Source: CALINF01 sp039990395
Lineage (GTDB): Bacteria > Pseudomonadota > Gammaproteobacteria > Pseudomonadales > Halieaceae
Length of the DNA stretch: 64,000 nucleotides
Assembly (NCBI GenBank): GCA_039990395.1
Contig: JBDXFZ010000144.1
Span: 129,040-193,039, forward strand
Direction: 5' to 3'
Position numbers and translations under genes: made by a program. Below are positions 43,389-52,048 of the stretch, piece by piece (the stretch's first letter is position 1; the number at the start of each line of letters is the position of its first letter). A model generated the notes under the pieces. That model did no database searches. It was not told the DNA's origin and saw only the letters and a program-made list of their open reading frames with translations.

Positions 43389-43628
43389 TCAGGGCTCGGG
43401 ACATTGCCCCTTTTCGAACCCGCTCACCGCATCGTCTGCGCACGCATTACAGCCGGAGGAGTATTCCGATGTTCCACCTTTGACCAGATTGGCGCAAACA
43501 GGTTCATACTGCATCGTGCATACCTGCGGACGCGGAGCAGCGCACTGGGTCAGCGTTGTTGGCGTTGGCTCGGGAGTGGCACAAGCTCCAAGCATTGCCA
43601 CCAGCACACACAAAAGCAGGGTTCGCAT
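43389..43628 (-). CDS. Kazal-like small lipoprotein
   Basis: Starts at the ATG at 43628 with GGAG 7 bases upstream. The signal ends in lipobox LGAC. The mature part (about 60 residues) has six cysteines in a Kazal-like pattern: C-x-M-x-Y-x-P-V-C-A ... Y-S-S-G-C-N-A-C-A-D ... G-Q-C. This suggests an outer-membrane-anchored serine-protease inhibitor. The call rests on the cysteine spacing and the 'PVCA..Y..GCNAC' residues. Confidence 0.72.
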   Translation of the reverse strand: MRTLLLCVLVAMLGACATPEPTPTTLTQCAAPRPQVCTMQYEPVCANLVKGGTSEYSSGCNACADDAVSGFEKGQCPEP

Positions 43629-43725
43629 TAAGAGCTCCACAGCAAAACAGGCCGGCTAAATTAGTAGCCGCCTAGACTAGCACTTATGGCCTGTAAGCGC
43701 AGCATGGCACCCATGGAAGCTATTA

Positions 43726-45120
43726 CTACCTTGCCCCGCCCAAACGCAACATTTCTACGGCCACGGCCACTGTATTGTTAAGGCTGGCTATTGAGATATA
43801 TTCGTCCGTCCCATGAATTGATCCGGTCTGTTCTGGCTTCATCTCGGTTCCGTGAAAGCGATATTGGTTGCGCGCCAATCCCACATAGTGACGTGTATCC
43901 GTGGTTGCTTGCAGCAGTGACGGGACCACCACCGCGTCGGGATAGACAGAGTGGACCGCCTCACTGATGACCTCAAATCCGGAACCCTGCATATCGGCAA
44001 TCCCGGGACGCTGATTCCAGCGATCATGGCTAACAGTAATACTAGGGTCGTCAATGATTGCCTCTATCGCCTCAATAACGTCCTCCGGCGTATCATTCGG
44101 TAACAGCCGAAAATTGACTTTTGCTTCCGCCCGCTGCGGAATCACATTCTCCTTTACACCAGCATTGAACATTGTGAGTGCGGTGGTGGTCCGCACCATT
44201 GGCTGAGTCAGAGTCTCCTTAGCCATCTGGCTCGCTACCAGCCAATCCGTCAGCCACAGATTGCTAAATAGGAACTGATTGGGTTGTTCCACATGAGGAG
44301 CCAATGTTTCAAGGAATGATCGCACCGGCTCTTCCAGCTTCGGGGCAAATGGATTGGCCTCTATTTTCGCCAGCGCATTGGACAAGCTTCCAATAGTACT
44401 AACCCTGGGAGGACTCGAGGAGTGCCCACCCGTACCCTGAGCCGTCAACGTAAGGGTGAGATAACCCTTCTCTGCCACATTGATCATCGCTAGCGACTTG
44501 CCTGGTAAAACCGGAGAGTCCGACAGCACCAGGCCACCTTCATCGACCATCCAGTCAAATTGTAGGCCGAGCGTTTCCATACGCTGTGCAATAACGCCGG
44601 CGCCCTGCAACCCACTTATCTCCTCATCATGACCAAAGGCGAACACTATTTCTCGCGCAGGCTGATAGCCCTCAGCCAATAATTGCTCGGCGGCTTCCAG
44701 TAAGCTTATGACACCCTGCTTATCGTCCAGCGTGCCACGACCGTAAACTCTGCCGTCTGCCACAACGCCAGCAAAGGCGGGGTACGACCAGTCTGCCTCC
44801 GTTCCTGGCTCAACAGGCACTACATCCGTGTGGGCAGTAAACAGCACTGGAGAAAGAGACTCATCGGTCCCCGGCCAGCGTATCAGCCAGCTGTATCCAC
44901 TGACGGACTCAACCTGAAGCTCAGAAAATACACGCGGGTAAGTCTCGATGAGAAAGGCGTTCAGAGCACCAAACTGCTCATAATCTATTTGAGAACGATC
45001 CTGAAAGCTGATTGTCTTGAAGCGCACCGCCTCCGCAAGGTTCTCGGCTGGGGTACTCCCCAGAGCAGCGGGAATCACGAATAAGAGGGCAAGACCCAAT
45101 CGCTTAGGGAGCTTCATCAT
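43726..45120 (-). CDS. Exported M20 family metallopeptidase
   Basis: Signal peptide (LGLALLFVIPAALG) then the M20/ArgE-DapE fold: HTDVVPVEPG with the first metal His and catalytic Asp, VYGRGTLDDKQG with the bridging Asp, FGHDEEISG with the general base pair, and HGTEMKPEQTGSIHGTDEYIS at the end. An internal dimerisation domain occupies about 210-330. It most resembles periplasmic carboxypeptidase S/PM20D1-type enzymes that cleave dipeptides or N-acyl amino acids. Confidence 0.88.
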   Translation of the reverse strand: MMKLPKRLGLALLFVIPAALGSTPAENLAEAVRFKTISFQDRSQIDYEQFGALNAFLIETYPRVFSELQVESVSGYSWLIRWPGTDESLSPVLFTAHTDVVPVEPGTEADWSYPAFAGVVADGRVYGRGTLDDKQGVISLLEAAEQLLAEGYQPAREIVFAFGHDEEISGLQGAGVIAQRMETLGLQFDWMVDEGGLVLSDSPVLPGKSLAMINVAEKGYLTLTLTAQGTGGHSSSPPRVSTIGSLSNALAKIEANPFAPKLEEPVRSFLETLAPHVEQPNQFLFSNLWLTDWLVASQMAKETLTQPMVRTTTALTMFNAGVKENVIPQRAEAKVNFRLLPNDTPEDVIEAIEAIIDDPSITVSHDRWNQRPGIADMQGSGFEVISEAVHSVYPDAVVVPSLLQATTDTRHYVGLARNQYRFHGTEMKPEQTGSIHGTDEYISIASLNNTVAVAVEMLRLGGAR

Positions 45121-45163
45121 AGTCTTCTCACTATTGTTATGATCTTTCGGGGCTGCAGCTGGA

Positions 45164-45661
45164 TCAAGTCAGTTGCTTCGGAAATACACTGTCAGCCAGC
45201 TGCGCGCATCCCTGGGCCAACATCGTCCATTTTGGTAGCGCTAAATGCAGCTCCACAAATCCCGCCGTGGGAATGTTGTGGAACCTGCCGGCACCCAACA
45301 GCCAATTGATCACGTCGGTTATTGCTGGATTGTGCCCTATCACAAACAGCGGGTCGACCGTGTCAGGCTGTTGGCTGATCCAGTAGGAGAGCGCTTCACC
45401 CGAGAATGTGTACAGGTCTTCAACAACCGCATGGTCTAATTCTCCTAGCACTGGCCAGCCCTCGATAAGCCCTGCCAAGGTCATCCGGGCCCTGCGCGCA
45501 CTGCTGACCCGAATTGTCATGGGCTGCAGTCGGGAGCACAGCGCCAGCCCAATACGTGGCGCATCTCTTAACCCACGACTATTGAGACCACGCTCGCGGT
45601 CAATCAAACCGGGATCATCCCAGCTGGACTTCGCATGACGTAGAAAGCATAGCGTTTTCAC
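45164..45661 (-). CDS. SixA-like histidine phosphatase
   Basis: Short histidine-phosphatase-fold protein with the catalytic LRHAKSSW at its N-terminus, matched by the second His in VIGHNPAITDVINWLLG. The product is about 165 aa from a GTG at 45661, which is the first start that puts RHA at the usual position; the frame stays open to 45772 but the extra residues look random. GGGGGTG lies upstream of it. SixA removes phosphate from phosphohistidine phosphotransfer domains; a role here is only inferred. Confidence 0.82.
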   Translation of the reverse strand: MKTLCFLRHAKSSWDDPGLIDRERGLNSRGLRDAPRIGLALCSRLQPMTIRVSSARRARMTLAGLIEGWPVLGELDHAVVEDLYTFSGEALSYWISQQPDTVDPLFVIGHNPAITDVINWLLGAGRFHNIPTAGFVELHLALPKWTMLAQGCAQLADSVFPKQLT

Positions 45662-45876
45662 TGCGGGACACCCCCTTATTAGCACCAGAAGCCTATACTC
45701 AAGAACCGCTATATCGTGTGGCCAGCTGAAGATTAGTTGTGTGAGATTGAAAGCGCGGGTTTCGATACCCACAGCCGCAACGCCGTTACATAATCGCCAT
45801 CAAAATAACAGATCGAATTATCAATTTCTCTACCGCATAATGGCGCCGCTTTTCACTGCCCACATTCAGGTTATCT

Positions 45877-48183
45877 ATGACTCTCTCCATCACTCACCGC
45901 CTTGCGCAGGAACTCTCTGCCAGTGAGGAGCAGGTGGCTGCCGCCATCTCGCTTCTTGATGACGGCGCTACCGTACCCTTCATCGCACGCTATCGAAAAG
46001 AAGTGACGGGGGGACTCGACGATACCCAGATGCGCAACCTCGAAGCCAGGCTCTACTATCTGCGTGAAATGGAAGATCGCCGCAAAACGATCCTCGAAAG
46101 TATAGAGTCACAGGGTAAACTCACGCCAGAAATTACACAGGCCATTACCGAAGCCGACAGTAAGAACCGGCTGGAAGATCTATATCTACCTTACAAACCC
46201 AAACGTAGAACTAAAGCCCAAATCGCGCGGGAAGCAGGACTTGAACCTCTGGCCAACCAGCTCTTGGACAATCCCTCGCTAGAACCAGAGTCTACCGCGC
46301 GGGGCTTCCTGAACAAGGACGCGGCTATAGAAAATGTAAAAGACGCGCTTGATGGGGCTCGACAGATCATCATGGAGCGTTTCGCAGAAGATGCCGCCCT
46401 GCTACAGCAACTGCGCGAATTCCTAAGAGAGCACAGCCACCTTGCCGCGCGCGTGATTGAGGGCAAGGGAGAAAGTGGCGCTAAATTTCGAGACTACTTC
46501 GAACATACAGAGCAGCTGAAATCGGTACCATCTCACCGGGCACTGGCCATGTTCAGGGGACGCAACGATGGCTTTCTTCACCTCTCTTTAGTCATGAGCG
46601 CGGATGAAAAATTAACCGACAGCCATCCCTGTGAATCCATGATAGCTAATCATTTCGGTATTGAGGATCACGCTCGCGCAGCTGATCTATGGTTGCGAGA
46701 GACCGTGCGCTGGACCTGGCGCGTCAAGTTGCTCACGCACTTACAAACAGACGTTCTCGGACAATTGCGAGAGCACGCCGAGGCTGGAGCGATTGACGTG
46801 TTTGCGAGCAACCTGAAGAATCTTCTGCTCGCCGCGCCCGCGGGCGCGAAAGCGACTATGGGTCTGGATCCAGGCTTGCGCACCGGAGTCAAAGTGGCCG
46901 TCGTTGATAGCACGGGCAAGCTGCTGGATCACGCTACTGTGTACCCCACCGCCCCACAAAATAAGACTCGGGAGGCCACAGCCACTCTCCTAAATCTCAT
47001 AAAGCAACACAACGTGCAACTGATCGCCACAGGCAACGGTACCGGCGGCCGCGAGACGGATCAATTCGTTGGGAGCATGCTCTTGTCAAACCACTTGAGC
47101 CATGTGTCCAAAGTCATGGTTAACGAATCGGGCGCGTCAATTTACTCGGCTTCTGAGTTTGCAGCCCTTGAGTTTCCTGATCTGGACGTAACCATTCGCG
47201 GAGCTGTTTCGATTGCAAGACGACTACAGGACCCCCTCTCGGAGCTGGTGAAAATCGATCCAAAATCAATCGGGGTTGGCCAATATCAACATGACGTAAG
47301 TCAGGTTCAATTAGCGCGTCAGCTGAACGCCGTAGTGGAAGACTGCGTGAATGCCGTGGGTGTGGATGTGAATACCGCATCGATTCCATTGCTCGCGCGC
47401 GTCTCCGGATTGAATCAGAGTCTCGCCGACAACATCGTGAGATTTCGAGATACCAAGGGACGCTTCAACTCCAGGCAATCGCTGAAGCAAGTGCCACGCT
47501 TAGGCGAGAAAACATTCGAACAAGCTGCAGGCTTTCTGCGTATTAGTGGGGGAAGCAATCCACTCGATGCATGCGCCGTTCATCCTGAATCGTACTCCGT
47601 CGTAGAGATGATCGCAGAGTCGAAACAACGTGAGCCGGCTTCTTTAATGGGTGACTCTGCGTTTATACGAGGAATTGATCCCGCGCATTACGTCACCACC
47701 GCCGTGGGCCTACCCACGGTCAAAGACATTCTTACCGAACTCGAAAAACCGGGGCGAGACCCACGTCCCGACTTTCAGGTGGCCACGTTTGCAGACGGTG
47801 TTGAGAAGATCACCGACCTGCAGCCCGACATGATACTAGAAGGCAGTATCACCAACGTGACCGACTTTGGCGCGTTTGTGGACATTGGCGTACATCAAGA
47901 TGGCCTTGTGCATATTTCTGCATTGTCGGATAAATTTGTGAAGGACCCACGCGAAATTGTTAAGGCCGGTGACATCGTCAGGGTGAAAGTGATGAGCGTG
48001 GATGTGGAGCGCAAACGTATCGGCCTTAGCATGCGATTATCAGACAAAGCCGCGGAGCAGGACGCGGGGCAATCAAAGAATCGGCCTGCTCGACGCAATG
48101 AGCGCCCCAAGAAGAAAAACGAGAGCAAGCCGCCAGAAAATACGCTTGCGTCTGCATTTGCCAATGCCAAACAACGTCGCTAA
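45877..48183 (+). CDS. tex: Tex family RNA-binding transcriptional accessory protein
   Basis: 768 aa, the normal length. Order of domains: Tex N-terminal helical region (FIARYRKEVTGGLDDTQM), YqgF RNase H-like (TMGLDPGLRTGVKVAVVD), helix-hairpin-helix (VGVDVNTASIPLLARVSGLN, then SLADNIV), second HhH-like part, and S1 domain (GSITNVTDFGAFVDIGVHQDGLVHIS). A Lys/Arg-rich tail follows. The start ATG has AGGTT upstream. Its transcription faces the LOG-family gene that ends at 48218. Confidence 0.96.
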   Translation: MTLSITHRLAQELSASEEQVAAAISLLDDGATVPFIARYRKEVTGGLDDTQMRNLEARLYYLREMEDRRKTILESIESQGKLTPEITQAITEADSKNRLEDLYLPYKPKRRTKAQIAREAGLEPLANQLLDNPSLEPESTARGFLNKDAAIENVKDALDGARQIIMERFAEDAALLQQLREFLREHSHLAARVIEGKGESGAKFRDYFEHTEQLKSVPSHRALAMFRGRNDGFLHLSLVMSADEKLTDSHPCESMIANHFGIEDHARAADLWLRETVRWTWRVKLLTHLQTDVLGQLREHAEAGAIDVFASNLKNLLLAAPAGAKATMGLDPGLRTGVKVAVVDSTGKLLDHATVYPTAPQNKTREATATLLNLIKQHNVQLIATGNGTGGRETDQFVGSMLLSNHLSHVSKVMVNESGASIYSASEFAALEFPDLDVTIRGAVSIARRLQDPLSELVKIDPKSIGVGQYQHDVSQVQLARQLNAVVEDCVNAVGVDVNTASIPLLARVSGLNQSLADNIVRFRDTKGRFNSRQSLKQVPRLGEKTFEQAAGFLRISGGSNPLDACAVHPESYSVVEMIAESKQREPASLMGDSAFIRGIDPAHYVTTAVGLPTVKDILTELEKPGRDPRPDFQVATFADGVEKITDLQPDMILEGSITNVTDFGAFVDIGVHQDGLVHISALSDKFVKDPREIVKAGDIVRVKVMSVDVERKRIGLSMRLSDKAAEQDAGQSKNRPARRNERPKKKNESKPPENTLASAFANAKQRR

Positions 48184-48217
48184 AGCGTGCCAATCTGCTA
48201 AGGATACCGAACGCTGC

Positions 48218-48913
48218 TTATGTATTGTCCAAAGGTGGGCAGCGTTCCCGGTGGTAGGCAAGGAGTATTGCAGCTGCGGCTTCTTCGCTATCTACAATCT
48301 GCACATACTCAAGATCCGAAGCGTCTATGTAGCTTTGACTGCTGACTTGGGAAATGAGCCAGTCAAACAAACCACGCCAATAAGACTCACCCACCAGAAC
48401 AATGGGTCGCTGCTGAAGCTTGCCCGTTTGCACCAGCGTCAACAACTCGAACAATTCGTCAATCGTACCAAACCCGCCCGGATAGATGGCAAATCCAATG
48501 GCATAGCGTATCAACAGAAACTTGCGCGTGAAGAAGTACCTGAAGTCTAAATCAACGCTGAGATAAGGGTTCGACAACTGCTCTTTGGGTAACTCTATAT
48601 TGAGACCAACAGACTCGCCTGCCTCCTCGGAAGCGCCCAGATTACCCGCCTCCATAATGCCGGGGCCACCACCGGTGATAACGGTTATATGCTCGGCTGC
48701 AAGTAGCTGTCCGAGCCTCCTCGCGCTCTGATACTCCCAGTGGTCACTGGGTGTACGGGCACTTCCAAAGATGCTTACTGAGGGCCCTATATCCTTTAGC
48801 CCCTCGATACCGTCCCGCAATTCCTCTCCTATACGGAAAATACGCTGCTCTTCTTCAGCCGATAAACCAATATCGGGCGGATTGGCTCGATCAATAGGCT
48901 GCAACGGTACCAT
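48218..48913 (-). CDS. LOG-family nucleotide phosphoribohydrolase (TIGR00730-type)
   Basis: Rossmann-fold protein of the Lonely Guy/YgdH class with GGGPGIMEAGNLGASE and YPGGFGTIDELFELLTLVQTGK. These motifs are diagnostic. Relatives hydrolyse nucleoside 5'-monophosphates to base plus ribose 5-phosphate. The frame runs to 49042, but the ATG at 48913 (MVPLQPIDRAN) gives 231 aa and has AAGG upstream; it still overlaps the end of the second ggt by 23 bases. Co-transcription with ggt is likely. Confidence 0.88.
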   Translation of the reverse strand: MVPLQPIDRANPPDIGLSAEEEQRIFRIGEELRDGIEGLKDIGPSVSIFGSARTPSDHWEYQSARRLGQLLAAEHITVITGGGPGIMEAGNLGASEEAGESVGLNIELPKEQLSNPYLSVDLDFRYFFTRKFLLIRYAIGFAIYPGGFGTIDELFELLTLVQTGKLQQRPIVLVGESYWRGLFDWLISQVSSQSYIDASDLEYVQIVDSEEAAAAILLAYHRERCPPLDNT

Positions 48914-50690
48914 CCTTGCGCATCTCGGTAGCGCCTGCGTAGCTGCCTTTTCCTGAGTCAACGGAGATGGCTTGATAGCCCCCGAATCTGCCACCTGTAT
49001 TATCAATCTTCGTCTTATGCCCCATGGCTTGCAGTTTCTCAATGGTCTTAAGAGATACGCCAGGCTCCAAGTACAGCGTACCTACGGGGTCACCATCCAC
49101 GCCGGTGGGCTGTCTGCCACCGTCATGCAAGAAGCGGGCGGCGTCTCCTGCCTGCTGAATATTCATACCGAAATCAATCATGTTTACCAGTACCTGCACG
49201 TGTCCCTGCGGCTGCATACTACCCCCCATCAATCCGAAGCTCATAACCGGCTCGCCATCCTTCATGACGAAGGCGGGAATAATCGTGTGGAATGGTCGTT
49301 TGCCTGGGGCGTAGGCATTGGCGTGTGCAGGGTTCAGTGAAAACAGCTCCCCCCTGTCCTGCAACATGAACCCCAACCCATCTGGCACCAAGCCGCTACC
49401 CATTCCTCGATAATTGGACTGAATCAGTGACACCATCATTCCGGCTTTGTCCGCAACGGTGAGATAGGTCGTGTCACCCTCGCCCTCGATCACGGGGTCA
49501 CCCGGGCCAAACTCCACTGACAATTTGTTTGGATCGATCAGACTAAAACGCTGTTTGCCATAAGCATCAGACAATAGTGCTGTCGGCGCTATCTCCATTG
49601 CATCAGGGTCGGCGTAGTAGCGGGCGACATCCTCAAAAGCCAATCGCTTGGCTTCTACCAGATAATGAAACACCTCAGCTGAGCCGCGAGACCAGCGGGT
49701 AAGGTCAATATTTTTGAGTATGCTCAGCATCTGTAAAGCAGCGAAACCCTGGCCGTTTGGTGGCAACTCATACACATCAAAGCCACGATAGTTCACGCTT
49801 GCCGGCTCCACCCATTCACCACGATGTGCCGCCAGGTCCTCATAGGACAGTGGTGCACCGATGCGCTTGAAGTAGGAATCCATCACCTTTGCCAGCGAGC
49901 CTTTATAGAAAGCGTCTCTACCTTGCTGGCCCAACACTTCCAACGTATCGCCCAAGTCCGGATTACGAAACAAGGTGCCAGCAGACGGCGTAGTATTGTC
50001 TTTAAAATAAGTATTGCGGGCGTTATCGAACTCTTCGATCATGCCCTCCACTTTTTGAAACCGCGCCAGGTTTCGTCCCAGCGCGTAGGCAATAACAGGC
50101 GTGACTGGAAAGCCGTCGCGCGCGTACTGTACAGCGGGCGCAAGCACCTCCTTCATCGGCAGGCGCCCAAACCGCTCATGCAATGCAAACCAACCATCTA
50201 CCGTACCCGGTACGGTGATTGGAAGTGAGCCATGCGAAGGAATACCTTCGTAGTCTGCGTCTAGCTTGCCGGCTTTCTTCATAACCTGAATGGCGGCTTT
50301 TAGCGCTTCTAACTTCATGCCTTGGGGCGATCGACCCGAGCCGTTATAGCCATACAACTTCTGTGTAGACGGGTCCCAAAGAATGACAAAGATATCCCCG
50401 CCAATACCGTTCCCGGTGGGTTCCATTAACCCCAGTGCAGCATTGGCTGCGATGGCAGCATCAACTGCCGTGCCACCTGCTTGCAGGACGTTTATGGCAA
50501 CCTGAGAGGCCAACGGGTGGGCGGTGGCCGCCATCCCGTTGGCGCCATACACAGGACTGCGAGAATAATCTGCGCCAACTGGTCTACCACCGCCAGCCAA
50601 ATCATCTGAATTGATTGCCTGCGTGGCAGAGCTTACGAAGAAGATGAGGGTAAAAAGTGCAGAACCGAGGAGCGAGGAACGGATGGGCAT
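48891..50690 (-). CDS. Gamma-glutamyltransferase (second copy)
   Basis: Periplasmic Ntn-hydrolase with signal peptide (LGSALFTLIFFVSSATQA). Motifs: GGTAVDAAIAANAALGLMEPTGNGIGGD, the processing site EGDTTYLTVADKAG, and LMGGSMQPQGHVQVLVN. The 599-aa length is normal. In place of the first copy's NLGGGGFM it has GNGIGGD, the variant seen in a subfamily often annotated as glutathione hydrolase-like or cephalosporin acylase-like. It therefore probably has a different substrate from the copy at 20777-22546. LOG overlaps its end. Confidence 0.88.
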   Translation of the reverse strand: MPIRSSLLGSALFTLIFFVSSATQAINSDDLAGGGRPVGADYSRSPVYGANGMAATAHPLASQVAINVLQAGGTAVDAAIAANAALGLMEPTGNGIGGDIFVILWDPSTQKLYGYNGSGRSPQGMKLEALKAAIQVMKKAGKLDADYEGIPSHGSLPITVPGTVDGWFALHERFGRLPMKEVLAPAVQYARDGFPVTPVIAYALGRNLARFQKVEGMIEEFDNARNTYFKDNTTPSAGTLFRNPDLGDTLEVLGQQGRDAFYKGSLAKVMDSYFKRIGAPLSYEDLAAHRGEWVEPASVNYRGFDVYELPPNGQGFAALQMLSILKNIDLTRWSRGSAEVFHYLVEAKRLAFEDVARYYADPDAMEIAPTALLSDAYGKQRFSLIDPNKLSVEFGPGDPVIEGEGDTTYLTVADKAGMMVSLIQSNYRGMGSGLVPDGLGFMLQDRGELFSLNPAHANAYAPGKRPFHTIIPAFVMKDGEPVMSFGLMGGSMQPQGHVQVLVNMIDFGMNIQQAGDAARFLHDGGRQPTGVDGDPVGTLYLEPGVSLKTIEKLQAMGHKTKIDNTGGRFGGYQAISVDSGKGSYAGATEMRKDGTVAAY

Positions 50691-50770
50691 TGTTTGCGTG
50701 CTCTTGAATAAATCAGCAGGAATAGTAGCGCAATTGGGCTGAACCGGCAGCCATTGACTTGGGAGCGCGC

Positions 50771-52042
50771 CTACCAACCCTTCCAATCGGTAACCCACTG
50801 CTCGAACGCGTCCTGGGGTAGAGGCGGGCTAAAGAGGAACCCCTGAGCGGTGTCACACTTGATTTCTTTCAGCACCTCCAAGGCTTCCTGGGTTTCGACA
50901 CCTTCTGCAACAACCTTCAGTCCAAACCTGTGGGTAAGATGAACAATTGCCTTCACCAGTTCCAGGTCCAGGGGTTCTTCGATCATGCTCAGCACGAAAG
51001 CCTTGTCGATCTTTAACTCTGTAGCGGGTATATGCTTGAAATAAGATAGCGAAGAGTAGCCGGTACCGAAGTCGTCGATCGCAAGCCCGATACCCTGCTC
51101 GCGCAGTTTCATCATATGGCTATAACCCGAACTCTTGTCTTCTATCACACCGCTTTCAGTGATCTCTATAGTCAGCCGACGGGGATCAACACCCCAGATA
51201 GCCAGAGCATCACGAACCATTGAGGTCAGTTCCGGGTTACCCACCATGGCAGGCTGAACATTTAATGCTAACGGCAAGTTCATCGTGGACTGCCAGTTCT
51301 TAATCTGTCGTAACGTACTATGAACCACCCATTTCGTGAGATCGTAGCCTCGACCAATCTCCTCGGCCATCTGCAACACACGCTCTGGGTCGATCGCATC
51401 GTAACCTGAGGGAAACCATCTCAACAGGGCTTCGGCACCCACCACTTGTCCGCTGTCCAGTGATATTTTCGGCTGGAAGTACAGTTCGAAGGCGTTTTCC
51501 TCGAACGCTTCACGCAGCTTTCTTTCGAGACCCGCATCATGGACGATCTGCGGCTCGTCACCGACCAAATCTTCCAGGCGGTACTGGCCACCGCGCTTTA
51601 TATGCTTAAGTGATGCCTCAGCCGTCGCCAGCGTTTCTTCTACGGTACGACGCCCGCCGAGATTCACGCAAAGGCCCACCCTGACCTCCAGCTCCAGGTC
51701 GTGCAGCAATGGCTGAACCGTATCTTCCAACAATCGCTGCACCTTATTCAGCGCCAGCGAGATGAAAGCGGGATTGTCCAGACCAGGTAAGATAAAGGCA
51801 AAGGTATGGCCGCCCAGACGAAACACCGTATCGGGCAGCTTGCTGACATCCAACAAGGCATCCCATGCCGCCAGCAAAACCTGATCGCCCAGGTCGTATC
51901 CTTGATCGAGATTGATCAGTCCCAAATTCGTAAGATCGATCAGCAACAGGCCCAGGTTGGACTTAGCTGGATCCACTTTTGCTATCGCACCGCCAAGAGA
52001 TGACAGAAACGCTTGCCGCTCAATCTCCGGCAGAGGATTCAT
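50771..52042 (-). CDS. Degenerate GGDEF plus EAL c-di-GMP phosphodiesterase
   Basis: The N-terminal GGDEF-like domain is inactive: the signature reads GGHTF (77-81). The EAL domain (about 170-420) is complete: EAL (204-206, AEALLRW), and later DDFGTGYSS with the metal-binding Asp pair, KIDKAF, and VAEGVET. So the protein should hydrolyse c-di-GMP to pGpG, with GGDEF regulating. No membrane segment is visible. It starts 6 bases after the stop of the HD-GYP gene, in one operon. The resulting pGpG would be removed by Orn. Confidence 0.9.
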   Translation of the reverse strand: MNPLPEIERQAFLSSLGGAIAKVDPAKSNLGLLLIDLTNLGLINLDQGYDLGDQVLLAAWDALLDVSKLPDTVFRLGGHTFAFILPGLDNPAFISLALNKVQRLLEDTVQPLLHDLELEVRVGLCVNLGGRRTVEETLATAEASLKHIKRGGQYRLEDLVGDEPQIVHDAGLERKLREAFEENAFELYFQPKISLDSGQVVGAEALLRWFPSGYDAIDPERVLQMAEEIGRGYDLTKWVVHSTLRQIKNWQSTMNLPLALNVQPAMVGNPELTSMVRDALAIWGVDPRRLTIEITESGVIEDKSSGYSHMMKLREQGIGLAIDDFGTGYSSLSYFKHIPATELKIDKAFVLSMIEEPLDLELVKAIVHLTHRFGLKVVAEGVETQEALEVLKEIKCDTAQGFLFSPPLPQDAFEQWVTDWKGW

Positions 52043-52048
52043 AACGAG

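Noticed and set aside
50691..50770. Possible promoter or hairpin between ggt copy 2 and the EAL gene
   Set aside because: I saw no clear -35/-10 pair or stem in these 80 bases; the EAL end may simply read through.
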